NCBI GenBank assembly: GCA_964019055.1
Contig: OZ025220.1
Location: forward strand, 7,677,147-7,741,146
Source: Anthopleura xanthogrammica
Lineage: Eukaryota > Cnidaria > Anthozoa > Actiniaria > Actiniidae
Direction of reading: 5' to 3'
Length of the DNA: 64,000 nt
A program made the translations under genes and the position numbers. The stretch's first letter is position 1. The number at the start of each line of letters is the position of its first letter. Positions 1 through 9,727 of this stretch are shown here, in pieces. Below the pieces are notes generated by a model. The model worked only from the letters and a program-made list of their open reading frames with translations. It did not search any database and had not been told where the DNA came from.

Positions 1-1030
1 TTCCCAAACAGAAAAAAGACCTGGAAGCAAAAACTCATGGAGTTTGGGTCACCGAAGAGAACGACTTCCAATCAAGATTCATATGTCAATCCCGCTTTGT
101 TGGCCATAACAGAACAAGTAAATAGACTTACAAAGAAGGTAGACCAACAAGAAGAAAGGTAAGAACTACATATTATGAGCGAAAATATTTTGATAATGGT
201 CACAAAACGGCGGGAATAATGTCCAGCTGAGTTGATCGCCTTCCCCGAAAGGAATTATGGGTCACTATTTTTGGTTAGCATTTTTCGAGCATTTTCCAAG
301 TATACAATGTAGACTTTTCTTGATGATTGAAATAAAATTCCGCCATGAGTTCGACAAGAGTTTACGAAATGCTAATCAAAATACGATGTCAAATCCTCAA
401 TTCTGATTGGTTGACCTTGAGTTTGTTCTGAAGGTCAACTCAGCTTGGTCACATGGAAACAAAATAATTTTATGACAAAGAAATGGCGGCCATGTTGGTG
501 TACACATACATAATAAGAAAAGCTAACGAGAAATCTTTTGTTAACGTACACCAACATGGCGGTGAATGGGTCACATGGACCGAAACAAGCTGATCTGAAT
601 GGTTCAAACGACAAAGACATGGCGGCCATGTTGGTGTACATAACAAGAGAAGCTAACGAGAAAATATTTTCTTAACGTACACTAACATGAAATAAAATTG
701 CCCCGTAATCCTTGTAGTACTCTTTAGAATAGATACTGACTAGCTGTTTGTGGGCCAAGATTTTAAATTCACTGGGAAAACAGCGACAACGGTGATTTGT
801 TCGTTATTGTCTGAGTCGGGTCCATGAATTAGATGACAAATCATCAATAATTTTTTTTCAGGTTTCACAGTATTATTCGCATTCTGAATCGGATGGAAGG
901 AAGACTAGCTGAGATAAGTAACGACAGACCCCAGGGGGGAGGAGCTGTGAATGCAGAAACTGCAAGTCAGGGAGGAGAGAGTGGCTCTCCAGATATGGCA
1001 CCGGAAGTCAACAGAGAAACACCGGTCTGA
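1..1030 (+). CDS. 3' end of a gene with a coiled-coil tail (last two exons)
   Basis: Two exons join in frame: 1-158 ends in a donor (gtaag at 159) and 862-1027 follows a T-rich tract ending in cag, with the TGA stop at 1028-1030. The split codon (AG plus G) gives Arg. The visible tail is about 108 residues. It is basic at first, then has a heptad-like stretch (ALLAITEQVNRLTKKVDQQ, then FHSIIRILNRMEGRLAEI) that should form a coiled coil, and ends in a Gly/Ser/Glu-rich tail. C-terminal coiled coils of this kind often tetramerise ion channels, but I do not recognise the family and infer no function. The 5' part lies outside the window. It converges tail to tail with the minus-strand array. The 703-bp intron carries two small foldback repeats. 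Confidence 0.72.
482..690. repeat. Two related small foldback repeats in the last intron
   Basis: The segment at 482-565 has arms ATGGCGGCCATGTTGGTGTA and its reverse complement around an AGCTAACGAGAAA core. A second, more diverged copy lies at about 618-690. Both sit inside the intron of the coiled-coil gene and look like MITE remnants. Confidence 0.6.
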
Positions 1031-1404
1031 TAACAATTTGTTTATTTATTTTATTTCATTTTATTCTATTTTATGTATTTTTATTTTTTTATATTTTTAA
1101 GTGTTACAATTTTTATTTTATATTTGTTGCTTTTTCATATTTATTCTTTTCTTCTTTTATAGTTAACGAATAATTTCTCAAATGGTTTCTATCTTTATAT
1201 CCTAAGTTAAAATTCTATCTTTTTTATCAATTAACATTTAATTCCGTAACTTTAACTGTTTACTTCTTAAGGACATTTTCAACATTATTTCCTAACTTCT
1301 TTCTAAGCTTTTTTCCCTCTAAGATTTCAAACCTGGTTTCATCTCTGCTTCTTCATCAGTCTCGTCTTTGCTCTATTCCGAAAGAAAAATATAAAAAGAA
1401 AATC
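1031..1404. other. AT-rich 3' flank
   Basis: The stretch after the stop codon is very T-rich with several TTTTATTT runs. I see no coding signal. It is probably 3' untranslated sequence and spacer. Confidence 0.4.
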
Positions 1405-1578
1405 GACCTCTTTAATTTAGCTTGGGCGTTTTTTTTTGTCCATTTCAAACCACGTGTCATTCCTTCAATTTGAGAATAGGGTTGTTTGTTACATTTGCGT
1501 CCAAAGAAAGAAATGATACTCAAGGGAATGACACGTGGTCTGAAATGGGCAAAGCATTATGTCCAAGATAAGAAGGTC
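1405..1578. mobile_element. MITE family A, copy 1 (foldback, TA target site)
   Basis: Inverted arms: GACCTCTTTAATTTAGCTTG at the left and its imperfect complement ending AAGGTC at the right, followed by TA. Internal arms carry CCATTTCAAACCACGTGTCA and GACACGTGGTCTGAAATGG. Related copies lie near 5592, 57352 and 61275. Confidence 0.75.
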
Positions 1579-1814
1579 TATTGTATGCGAAAACAGGAAA
1601 AAAGGACAAAATAGATGGTAATAAGTTAAAAGATTGGAAAATTGGCGCCAAAATGTATAGCTAGCATGTGGAAGTCTTAAGAAGTATGAATTGATACTTC
1701 ATTATCCTAGCTACTCTAGAAAGTGGTCCTTTAGAATAAGACCATATCTGATGAAAGTGCAAAGAAAACGGGAATAAGACTTCTGTTGGGACATACCAGG
1801 AAAGTATACTTTAT

Positions 1815-2990
1815 GTTGTCATGGTGACATGACGTAGGTCATACCGAAATGATAGACCTAGATAAAAAAAGGTTATGGTGATATGACAGGTCATACCAGG
1901 ACTATTACTGAATACACCGAGATTAAGAAAGGTTGTCATGGTGACATGACGTAGGTCATACCGAAATGATAGACCTAGATAAAAAAAGGTTATGGTGATA
2001 TGACAGGTCATACCAGGACTATTACTGAATACATCGAGATTAAGAAAGGTTGTCATGGTGACATGACGTAGGTCATACCGAAATGATAGACCTAGATAAA
2101 AAAAGGTTATGGTGATATGACAGGTCATACCAGGACTATTACTGAATACACCGAGATTAAGAAAGGTTGTCATGGTGACATGACGTAGGTCATACCGAAA
2201 TGATAGACCTAGATAAAAAAAGGTTATGGTGATATGACAGGTCATACCAGGACTATTACTGAATACATCGAGATTAAGAAAGGTTGTCATGGTGACATGA
2301 CGTAGGTCATACCGAAATGATAGACCTAGATAAAAAAAGGTTATGGTGATATGACAGGTCATACCAGGACTATTACTGAATACATCGAGATTAAGAAAGG
2401 TTGTCATGGTGACATGACGTAGGTCATACCGAAATGATAGACCTAGATAAAAAAAAGGTTATGGTGATATGACAGGTCATACCAGGACTATTACTGAATA
2501 CACCGAGATTAAGAAAGGTTGTCATGGTGACATGACGTAGGTCATACCGAAATGATAGACCTAGATAAAAAAAGGTTATGGTGATATGACAGGTCATACC
2601 AGGGCTATTACTGAATACACCGAGATTAAGAAAGGTTGTCATGGTGACATGACGTAGGTCATACCGAAATGATAGACCTAGATAAAAAAAGGTTATGGTG
2701 ATATGACAGGTCATACCAGGACTATTACTGAATACACCGAGATTAAGAAAGGTTGTCATGGTGACAGGGCTTAGGTTATTCAAACAAGACTAGTGATACA
2801 CCTTGAACAAAGAAGGTTAAAATGGTGATGGTACATAGGTCATTCGAAAAATACCAACCGGTTGCCATAGTGATAGAAAAAAGTCACACTATAAGACTTC
2901 AACGATACACCGAAATATAAAAAAAAGTGGTTGCCATGATGATGGCCCATAAGGTTGTCATGGGGTTGTCATGGTGATAGGGCATAGGCC
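1815..2990. repeat. 117-bp minisatellite, eight near-identical units plus decayed flank
   Basis: The start word GTTGTCATGGTGACATGACG recurs at 1815, 1932, 2049, 2166, 2283, 2400, 2518, 2635 and 2752, a period of 117 bp with one 118-bp unit. Each unit is itself two diverged halves of about 58 bp (GGTCATACC occurs in both). From about 2757 to 2990 the pattern decays. Because 117 is divisible by three the minus strand stays open, giving long repetitive frames that I do not regard as genes. Confidence 0.95.
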
Positions 2991-3659
2991 ATAACGGCCT
3001 AGACTTACAAACGGTAAAAAAATATGTTATCAGTAATCTGGACTACATTTTAAACATGATTTCCTATAATATAATGAACGTTAGTCTGTATATAACTTTG
3101 CTCTTCAGACACTTAAAGGGGTTTTAGTAAATGCCCCATTTTTCAAGGAAATCCTAGTAATGCCTGATTAGAATTGTAGAAATCAAAAAGAAAATATTGT
3201 AACTTGGTTAGAAGATAAAATGAATTAGTTTTTGGTCGTAAGAAATTGATAAATTCGATTAAATTTTATAGAAATTCAAAAACATTTTTGCCATAAAAAG
3301 AATCGTAAATTTTTAGAATGATTTAACAATTGCAAAGTATATTCCAAAGCATTATAACAAAGTGCTTGAAAATTTTAAAACAGTTTGGAAAGCGGGTCTA
3401 TTCCACAAAGCAGGGCTTTTATTTATTAGATATTTTTATTATTTATTAGATATTCTTAGGCAGTAAAAAACACATTTTTGGTTTTCAGAAACAACAATTG
3501 TCATTAATTTGATGGCATTTTTTTACACAACATAAAAGTTTATGGGTAGTGAAACTTCATTTCGTTTTGAGCTGGTGAATAATAGGAAGAAATAAAAAAG
3601 AGAAGAAGAAGAAAGAAAATGAAAGAAAGGAAAGAAAGGAAGATAGGAATTTAAATGAG
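2991..3659. other. AT-rich spacer, nothing recognised
   Basis: AT-rich sequence without a convincing exon, repeat or RNA gene. There is a short local duplication (TTTATTAGATATT) near 3420-3455. Confidence 0.4.
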
Positions 3660-3830
3660 TGGATGGATGGATGGATGGATGGATGGATGGATGGATGGAT
3701 GGATGGATGGATGGATGGATGGATGGATGGATGGATGGATGGATGGATGGATGGATGGATGGATGGATGGATGAATGGATGGATGGATGGATGGATGGAT
3801 GGATGGATGGATGGATGGATGGATGGATGA
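3660..3830. repeat. (GGAT)n microsatellite
   Basis: About 42 tetranucleotide copies with one GAAT variant near 3772. All six frames are open here, giving spurious frames of Met-Asp-Gly-Trp or Ile-His-Pro-Ser. Confidence 0.97.
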
Positions 3831-4587
3831 ATAAAAAATAATGCTTGAAATAAAAAATCGAAAGAAAGAATCACCCAAAAAATGAAAGGAAGTGGAAGAA
3901 TGATGAAATCAAAATAAAAAATATTTTATATCAGTTTCTCATTCAAGGCCTCAGAATGAAGTGAATATTTTACTCCTAAACTAGACTAGTCTCGGGCTAC
4001 CTGTGGTAACTTACTAGCTACTCTTGTTATCTCAGTTTTTATGACATCATTGATTGTAACACATATCCACGTGATAAACCACATTTTTTACATTCTTTCA
4101 ACTCCCCGCTTTAAGAACAGCTACACATGTAAAAAGAGCTAGGTAACCAAGCTTTAGAGACTAGAGGCCTGGTTACCTTTGAATATAACGATAGATAAGC
4201 ATTGAAGTTTATTGACATATTGAAATGACGTCATAAACAGGAAGTCAAAAAATACGGAACTTCCGGTTGAATGATTTAATGTTTAACGACTTACTTGCGT
4301 TTCCGGTATACATAGATTTTGCTTTTACTGTGAGCAAGCTCACGTGATACTAATGCACCTATCACAATGTTAAGCCCCAGGGGGAGGGGCAAGGAACTAC
4401 TAATTTGAGGATTTTTGTATCGAGGGTTGCTTTCAAATATTCCATTCCCCTTCCTCGCCCAGAACTACTCAGAAATGAAAATTTTCTAGCGATGTTCAGC
4501 GCCTAGGATCTTCCATCCCCCCTTTCACCCCCCCCCCCCCCCCCAATCCCCAACGAAGTGGGCTTAAATATAGAATATAGGTGCAAC
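3831..4587. other. Intergenic spacer with a poly-C run
   Basis: No exon recognised. A C-tract of about 17 lies at 4527-4543. A short inverted repeat lies near 4140-4185 (AGGTAACCAAGC and CCTGGTTACCT). Confidence 0.4.
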
Positions 4588-4728
4588 AATAAACTCCTTG
4601 CACTAATTCCCAACCTGGGGGTCAAAACAATGAAAAATGTTAACATCACAAAAGATTTCAATCCTCAAGAGAAGGGAGTTCTTTTGTTTTGACCGCCAGG
4701 TTGGGATTTAGTGCAAGGGGTCTATTAT
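4588..4728. mobile_element. MITE family D (foldback)
   Basis: Arms CTCCTTGCACTAATTCCCAA and the complement of TTGGGATTTAGTGCAAGGGG enclose about 50 bp. The outer end reads GACCCCTTGCAC, resembling the GACCCCTT ends of families B and C, and TA follows it. Confidence 0.75.
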
Positions 4729-5444
4729 TGTGTATTGACTGAATTTATACCGTACATTTTTTATCAATGATGAAGGTTATTGTCGAACTCAACTTTGAAA
4801 AGCACCAACAAAATATTTTGTGTGGGTGTGGGCAGTGCATTCTGGTCTAGCTTGGGTACAAGTTTAACAAGTTTGCCATGGCTTACGTCGAATAGAGTTC
4901 TTAAGTGACGTCAATCAAATTAACAAAAGACTTCTTTGTCCAAAACGAAAAACAGTTCTATAAAGATTTTTCTTACTTTTTCTTCATGACGGGATTTTTT
5001 TTTACAAAGTTTTTATAGCTTCAGGTGGAGATTTTAAAAAATCATTAAGAATTTTTTTGCTTTATTTTAGCCGTTTTTTTTTAGGAGTAGGAACGGAAAT
5101 ACGTCACAACTTGAAAGCTCTGTTGTTTGCAGCTAATACGTCAATATCACCCAATCTTTAAGAGAATGTTATTTTCCACGAATATTTGTTGGTGTTTTCT
5201 TCAAAGTTCTTTTCTTGACTTCTTATGAGACTAATTATAGTAAAATCTTGTTGAAATCTTGCATGTTGCTATGAATCTCTCAATAATTGTTGCCTTTGTT
5301 TCACTTGATTCTAATAAAGCTGTTCCTCTATCTCGGTGTTGGGTTTCTTGTCTTTCTAAGCTCACTTTCTCTGATTTTAAATAATCTTTAAACAAAAATT
5401 ATCTAAAAAATTTCTAAGCTAAACTAAAAAAACTGGTAGATTAT
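4729..5444. other. Intergenic spacer, nothing recognised
   Basis: AT-rich sequence with several T-runs. I found no splice-supported exon. Confidence 0.35.
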
Positions 5445-5570
5445 TTCACGTGACGTCAAAGCAGCTCAATTTGGAGGACGAAACGAAAGAGTTTCAGTCT
5501 CCTGAGAATTAGAACCTATTGTTTTGTCCTCCAAATTGAGCTGCATTCCGACGTGCTGCAAGGGGTCTAT
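5445..5570. mobile_element. MITE family B, copy next to a family A copy
   Basis: Inverted arms built on CAGCTCAATTTGGAGGAC and GTCCTCCAAATTGAGCTGC, with outer words CACGTGACGTCAAAG and GACGTGCTGCAAGGGGTC. The complete reference copy is at 43550. Further copies lie near 7376, 13340, 23715, 30410, 36378, 49127, 49888, 52293, 52842 and 62331, with a fragment near 55945. Confidence 0.85.
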
Positions 5571-5591
5571 TTTGAATTTATTCAATAAATA

Positions 5592-5790
5592 GACTCTTTT
5601 AGTTTGGGCACAATATTTTCCCATTTCAGAACACGTGTCATTCTCTTGAGAATAAGATTCGTTGTTTGAATTGTATTCATATTCATGTGTCTTCTCATGC
5701 GCAACCAATATAATAAAGAAATACTCTAGAGAATGACTAGTGGTCTGAAATGGGGAAACATTATTGGCTATGGGTCCAAGCTAAGGAGGT
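5592..5790. mobile_element. MITE family A, copy 2
   Basis: Foldback with GACTCTTTTAGTTTGGGC at the left and GTCCAAGCTAAGGAGGT at the right, and internal CACGTGTCATTCTCTTGAGA matched by AGAGAATGACTAGTGGTC. Confidence 0.8.
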
Positions 5791-5932
5791 AATTTGGAAA
5801 GGAAGTTAGATTTGATCCCGATTTCGGAAAACACATCTTGGATTCTGGAGTGAATATCTTGAATTCGGGAACGCCCACCTTTCCACACAACCGCGACCAA
5901 CGAAGCAAATTAAAGACCAAACAAACACGCGC

Positions 5933-5934
<2 letters not shown>

Positions 5935-5979
<45 letters not shown>

Positions 5980-6057
5980 CCACAACCACAACCACAACAA
6001 CAACAACCACAATAACAACAACAACAACAGACAAACAAACAAACAAACAAACAAACA
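5935..6057. repeat. (CAA)n and (CAAA)n microsatellite
   Basis: A long run of CAA with interspersed CCA triplets, then a short CAAA run. It yields spurious poly-Thr, poly-Leu and poly-Val frames. Confidence 0.95.
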
Positions 6058-6060
6058 CAA

Positions 6061-6210
6061 ACGAATGCACCCTTCTCAAAATTATCTTGAATGGGAGGCT
6101 AACATGGAACACAAAAGAAATGCCACAAATTCCATCGAGAAAAAGTGTGATTTCTTTTGCGTTTCATGTTAGCCTCGCCTCCAAGATAATTTCAAGAAGG
6201 GTGCATTCGT
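6061..6210. mobile_element. MITE family E (foldback)
   Basis: Terminal arms ACGAATGCACCCTTCT and AGAAGGGTGCATTCGT enclose arms for AGGCTAACATG. Arms are about 50 bp with small mismatches. Confidence 0.8.
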
Positions 6211-6641
6211 AAAATCACGGATTTTATCACGTGATTTCCAAGCGTAAACACGTGGTTTAAGCTATCGATGTGAAGCGCGTGATGTTTGCGTAAAAAATAT
6301 GCAATATTTTTTTAATCTCCAACAGCCATTTCGTCGTGGATTCAGAAGGACGGCAACATCTGATGGACAACTGAATGAATACAAGCATACTACCTCAGTA
6401 CGTTCAGTGAGATTTGTGCTTTCCTTTTTTGGGGGGAGGGGAGGGGAAGGGAGTAACCGCAATCGGGTCAGGAAATGTATTATTTAATCACTGGAACAAA
6501 TGGATATTCTATACAAAATGGAGGCTAAACCAAAGCAACAGAGAACTCGAAACTGAAAGAGTGTTTTAGTTTACCGGGAGAATGGGAACCAAGCAAAGTT
6601 TTCACATAATAAACAAACAAACAAAACCATAACAACATGCG
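6211..6641. other. Spacer between two MITEs
   Basis: No gene recognised. It contains CACGTG words at about 6230 and 6250 and a G-rich run at 6430-6451. Confidence 0.35.
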
Positions 6642-6934
6642 TTTTTGCTCTAACGAACATTTTTGACAAATTTTCGAATCTCGTGCTGTTGGAACAAAAG
6701 ACGTACGAATTCGTTTGTGATTTTGTTGTTTAGAAATAATAGTAGTATTGGTAATGATAATTAGACTATTATAGATGTAGCATTAATTGCTCGTGTGAAT
6801 CGCTGATTCAGTCTATTTATCATTATCAATAATATTATTTTTCTAAACAACTTAATCACAAAATAATTCGTAAATATTTTGTTCCAACAGCACGAGATTT
6901 CAAAAATGACGAAAATGTTCGTTAGAGCAAAAAG
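6642..6934. mobile_element. MITE family F (foldback of about 290 bp)
   Basis: Arms TTTTTGCTCTAACGAACATT and its complement near the right end, plus CTCGTGCTGTTGGAACAAA matched by TTTGTTCCAACAGCACGAG. The centre is AT-rich. Confidence 0.8.
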
Positions 6935-7364
6935 GTCTAATTGCAAAATCTTTAACTAACGGTTAGTATATTCTTCTATTTTGTCTTTCAGGTATGAAAA
7001 CCACTAATGAAAGAGTTATATATTCTTAAAATGAAAACAATCTATTTTTTCTTTCTTTTTCTTATTAAACGGAGACCAAATTCCATTGGTAAGGGAAAAT
7101 GTTTGAAAGGAAATATCGAGAAACCTTTTGCGGGACATTTAACATTTTTCTATTTATTGTTATTATGTTTTGAAAAAAATAATATGAATATTTCGAAACT
7201 GGCATTGCAAACTTGCTTTTGAGTTTTACTCGATTTTCATTTGTCGAATAGTCCCTTTCACAGTTCCCTGTGCAATCTTGAAAGGTAGCCGTGCCTTTGC
7301 ATCGAAGCGAGATGAACGGAGAGCTTGCAATGATAGAGACGTGAATAATTGTCCGAGATGTTAA
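6935..7364. other. Spacer with half of MITE family C at the left edge of the array
   Basis: From about 7246 the words CCCTTTCACAGTTCCCTG, CTTGAAAGGTAGCCGTGCC and CATCGAAGCGAGATGAAC match one arm of family C, complete at 44255 and 55085. The other arm is missing. Nothing else is recognised. Confidence 0.6.
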
Positions 7365-7576
7365 AGAGGGTCAAGCTGTATTATTGGCTCGAATTGGAGG
7401 ACAAAACAAAAGAATTTCAATCTCCTGAGAATAAGAAAAACTATTGTTCTGTCCTCGAAATTGAGCTGCATTCCGACGTGCTGCAACTTAACCAAATACG
7501 GGTTAATTGAATATATTTTAGGGGTGACTTATTTCTGAGTTCAAATAGTATATTAACCTTTCATTCATCCATCCAT

Positions 7577-7640
7577 TCCTTCCTTCCTTCCTTCCTTCCT
7601 TCCTTCCTTCCTTCCTTCCTTCCTTCCTTCCTTCCTTCCA
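7577..7640. repeat. (CTTC)n microsatellite of unit 1
   Basis: Tetranucleotide run. Homologous runs lie near 15110-15185, 24310-24340, 30660-30715 and 36630-36705. Confidence 0.95.
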
Positions 7641-7759
7641 TCCTTCATTGGTTCTTTCATTGGTTCGTTCAATCCTTCCTCCCTCTTTTCTTCCCTTCCT
7701 TCCTTCTGACCTTCTTTAACACGCTTTTTTAAAGTCTAACCATAAAAAATTCAACGTTT

Positions 7760-7965
7760 GATTCCTTTCTATCCGGAGTCCATGCAAATTAATTTGCATC
7801 ATTGTCATTCCATGCTTAGCCCGCAGCTAGGTGTTCCTTGTTCCTCTATTCACCCCAACCCTCCCCGTCCCCGACACACACAGGGAGCCCACAATAAACG
7901 CCTGGCCACTCAGGCTAGTACAACGTGCACGAGGATTGTGTTTGTGTCGTCAATTCAATTTGGTA
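7760..7965 (+). promoter_or_regulatory. Array-conserved block with inverted octamer and splice donor (possible antisense start)
   Basis: The block holds the 18-bp palindrome ATGCAAATTAATTTGCAT, two POU-type octamers facing each other. About 170 bp later TCAATTTG is followed by the strong donor GTAAGTTTT at 7966. The same block recurs near 15300, 24535, 30860 and 36850. It would read into the 3' end of the gene in its own unit, in antisense. A promoter followed by a non-coding first exon is possible, but conservation may reflect only array duplication. Confidence 0.35.
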
Positions 7966-8199
7966 AGTTTTATCGTATTTTCTTCTTAATTCTCTCCTGT
8001 ATATGTCGGTATTTCTCTTCATAATTTAATTCTTTAGCTTTTCACCGAGTTTTTCTTAAGTTTAACTGTAGTAAAAGGCTCCAAACTTTCATGGTTGTGT
8101 GCCAAATGTCGAGTTGAGACAGTCGACTTCAATGGCGATTTATACCACATTTTAAAATCTATCCCGCTACATATTTAGCAATTATTGTATGAGGCTGAT

Positions 8200-8330
8200 T
8201 ATGATATGAAAAATTATGCATAACGAGGAGATTGTTATCTGTGTTATCTGCCGAAGCTGTAGGCTGAAGCGGATAACACTCTTCGAGGTATGCATGATTT
8301 TTCATATCATACGATAGCCGAATCCAATAA
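8200..8330. repeat. Array-wide foldback around a GATATGAAAAATTATGC arm
   Basis: Arms ATGATATGAAAAATTATGCAT and the complement of ATGCATGATTTTTCATATCAT flank a GATAACA-rich inverted core. Copies lie near 15735 (shortened), 24955, 31258 and 37250. Confidence 0.7.
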
Positions 8331-8477
8331 TTGTTTTATTATTTATTCAAAAAATTTTCAAAGTAAATTTAACTCCAGATAAGTTTTCAAACCTTTCCTG
8401 TAGGGAAACTATCTTTGTTTGGCGACTATGATGACTTGAATCGTTCAATAATTTGAATTGGACGAATGACGTTTCTT

Positions 8478-8875
8478 TCTTTATTATATCCATTTTGAAA
8501 TCACTAGCAAATCCTGTAATCTGATTGGCTCTCAGTAGATTGATTCAAGCACGAATCGCACTATTTTGAGTCCGAATCACACTATTTTGAGTCCGAATCG
8601 CATCTTTTTGTCCGCCAATCACAATGCAACACTAGAAAAGGTAACCAATCAGATTACAGGATTGTATGTAATCAGCCAATCAGATTACAGCAAATAAGGA
8701 ACATAAAATGTAGCTTTTTTCAAGTTTGACTGCAATTTTTTGTTACAAAAAGAAACAAAATGGATGATTTTAACAGCTACTTATTAATAAATACTTTTGT
8801 ACTTATCACAAATTTAGTGTCTATCTAATATGATTTCCAAATGGATATAATAAAGTGATAATTGAACTAAGTGGA
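8478..8875. mobile_element. MITE with CTTTATTATATCCATTT arms, unit 1 only
   Basis: Left arm CTTTATTATATCCATTT and right arm AAATGGATATAATAAAG bound an insertion missing from units 2-5. The interior has a second inverted pair built on CCTGTAATCTGATTGG. Confidence 0.75.
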
Positions 8876-8996
8876 GTGCAATTTTGGTCTGATATCAAAC
8901 TTGCGATTACAAATCACACTCCCGCTACGCGGTCGTGTGATTTTGTTATCGCGCGTTTGATATCAGACCAAATTGCACTCCACTTAGTTCAATTAC
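8876..8996. mobile_element. Palindromic MITE (GGTCTGATATCAAAC), unit 1 only
   Basis: Arms TTGAACTAAGTGGAGTGCAA and its complement near 8976-8995, plus GGTCTGATATCAAAC and its complement, surround a GC-rich loop. It abuts the previous element and is absent from the other units. Confidence 0.8.
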
Positions 8997-9727
8997 CATT
9001 ATAAATCTGGTCAGTCAATGCTTGTTATGGAAAATTAACCGGGGGCTGTGGGCCAATCAGAAACGTTGAAATATTTTGAATAAACAATAATTATGTTTGT
9101 TGTTGATATGTTTGTGTATTGGTGAAGGAGACATCATTATAAACTTTTTCCAACCTATTTTTGCTCACTTATTTTCAATAATCACTCTTCGAGATCATGT
9201 ACACATTAGTTTATCAATTGAAATCAAGAGTCCAAGCAATATGGCAATAAAACTTTATTTGAACACTTGGTTGATGCGCAGTTACAAGCTTCGTAGATAT
9301 GATAATATTGCCTGCATATTCCTTAATGATTGACAGGATATCTTGGCTAATGGCTACAAAAATTGAGTTTGATAACAACAATCTACTGAATTATCTTTTC
9401 GAAAGGCTGATAAATTTAGCAACGAAGATTTCAAGGCATATTTTGCTCGATCAGCCTACAGCGATCCACACATGCATTCTCTCTAAATCGTATTGTTTTA
9501 TTATTTTAAAGCTTTAATTTTCAAACCGACATTTCTGACATTTGATAAGCTTGATTTTAATTCTATTTTTTGGTTATTGATAAGCTGGTGTCATTGAATA
9601 GGTCTTCTAATTCTTGTAATATTGCAGTGTTCTATAAATTCAAAGCTAACATGCTAGCTTGCTATAATAAAAGAAAGTTTATATTCTTGAAGACGTGTTG
9701 TGATGGAAGAGTTTGAGAAGCTACTCT

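Noticed and set aside
1815..2760. CRISPR-like regular spacing
   Set aside because: The whole unit repeats, not short repeats with unique spacers, and the genome is eukaryotic.
1811..2783. Long minus-strand frames made of MTTFLNL-type repeats
   Set aside because: They are a by-product of a 117-bp tandem repeat whose length is divisible by three; there is no start context or splice support.
3557..3878. Ser-Ile-His-Pro and Met-Asp-Gly-Trp repeat frames
   Set aside because: Translation of a GGAT microsatellite in several frames.
6299..7222. Several 60-70-codon frames in the spacer before the array
   Set aside because: They coincide with foldback elements and AT-rich sequence; no conserved features.
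7758..8024. Plus-strand frame over the conserved octamer block as a protein gene
   Set aside because: The frame varies between units by indels, has no domain, and runs through a strong donor; a regulatory or non-coding exon role is more likely.
7760..8060. snRNA or spliced-leader RNA gene (octamer, donor)
   Set aside because: No convincing Sm site or snRNA core sequence could be read downstream; only the octamer and donor support it.
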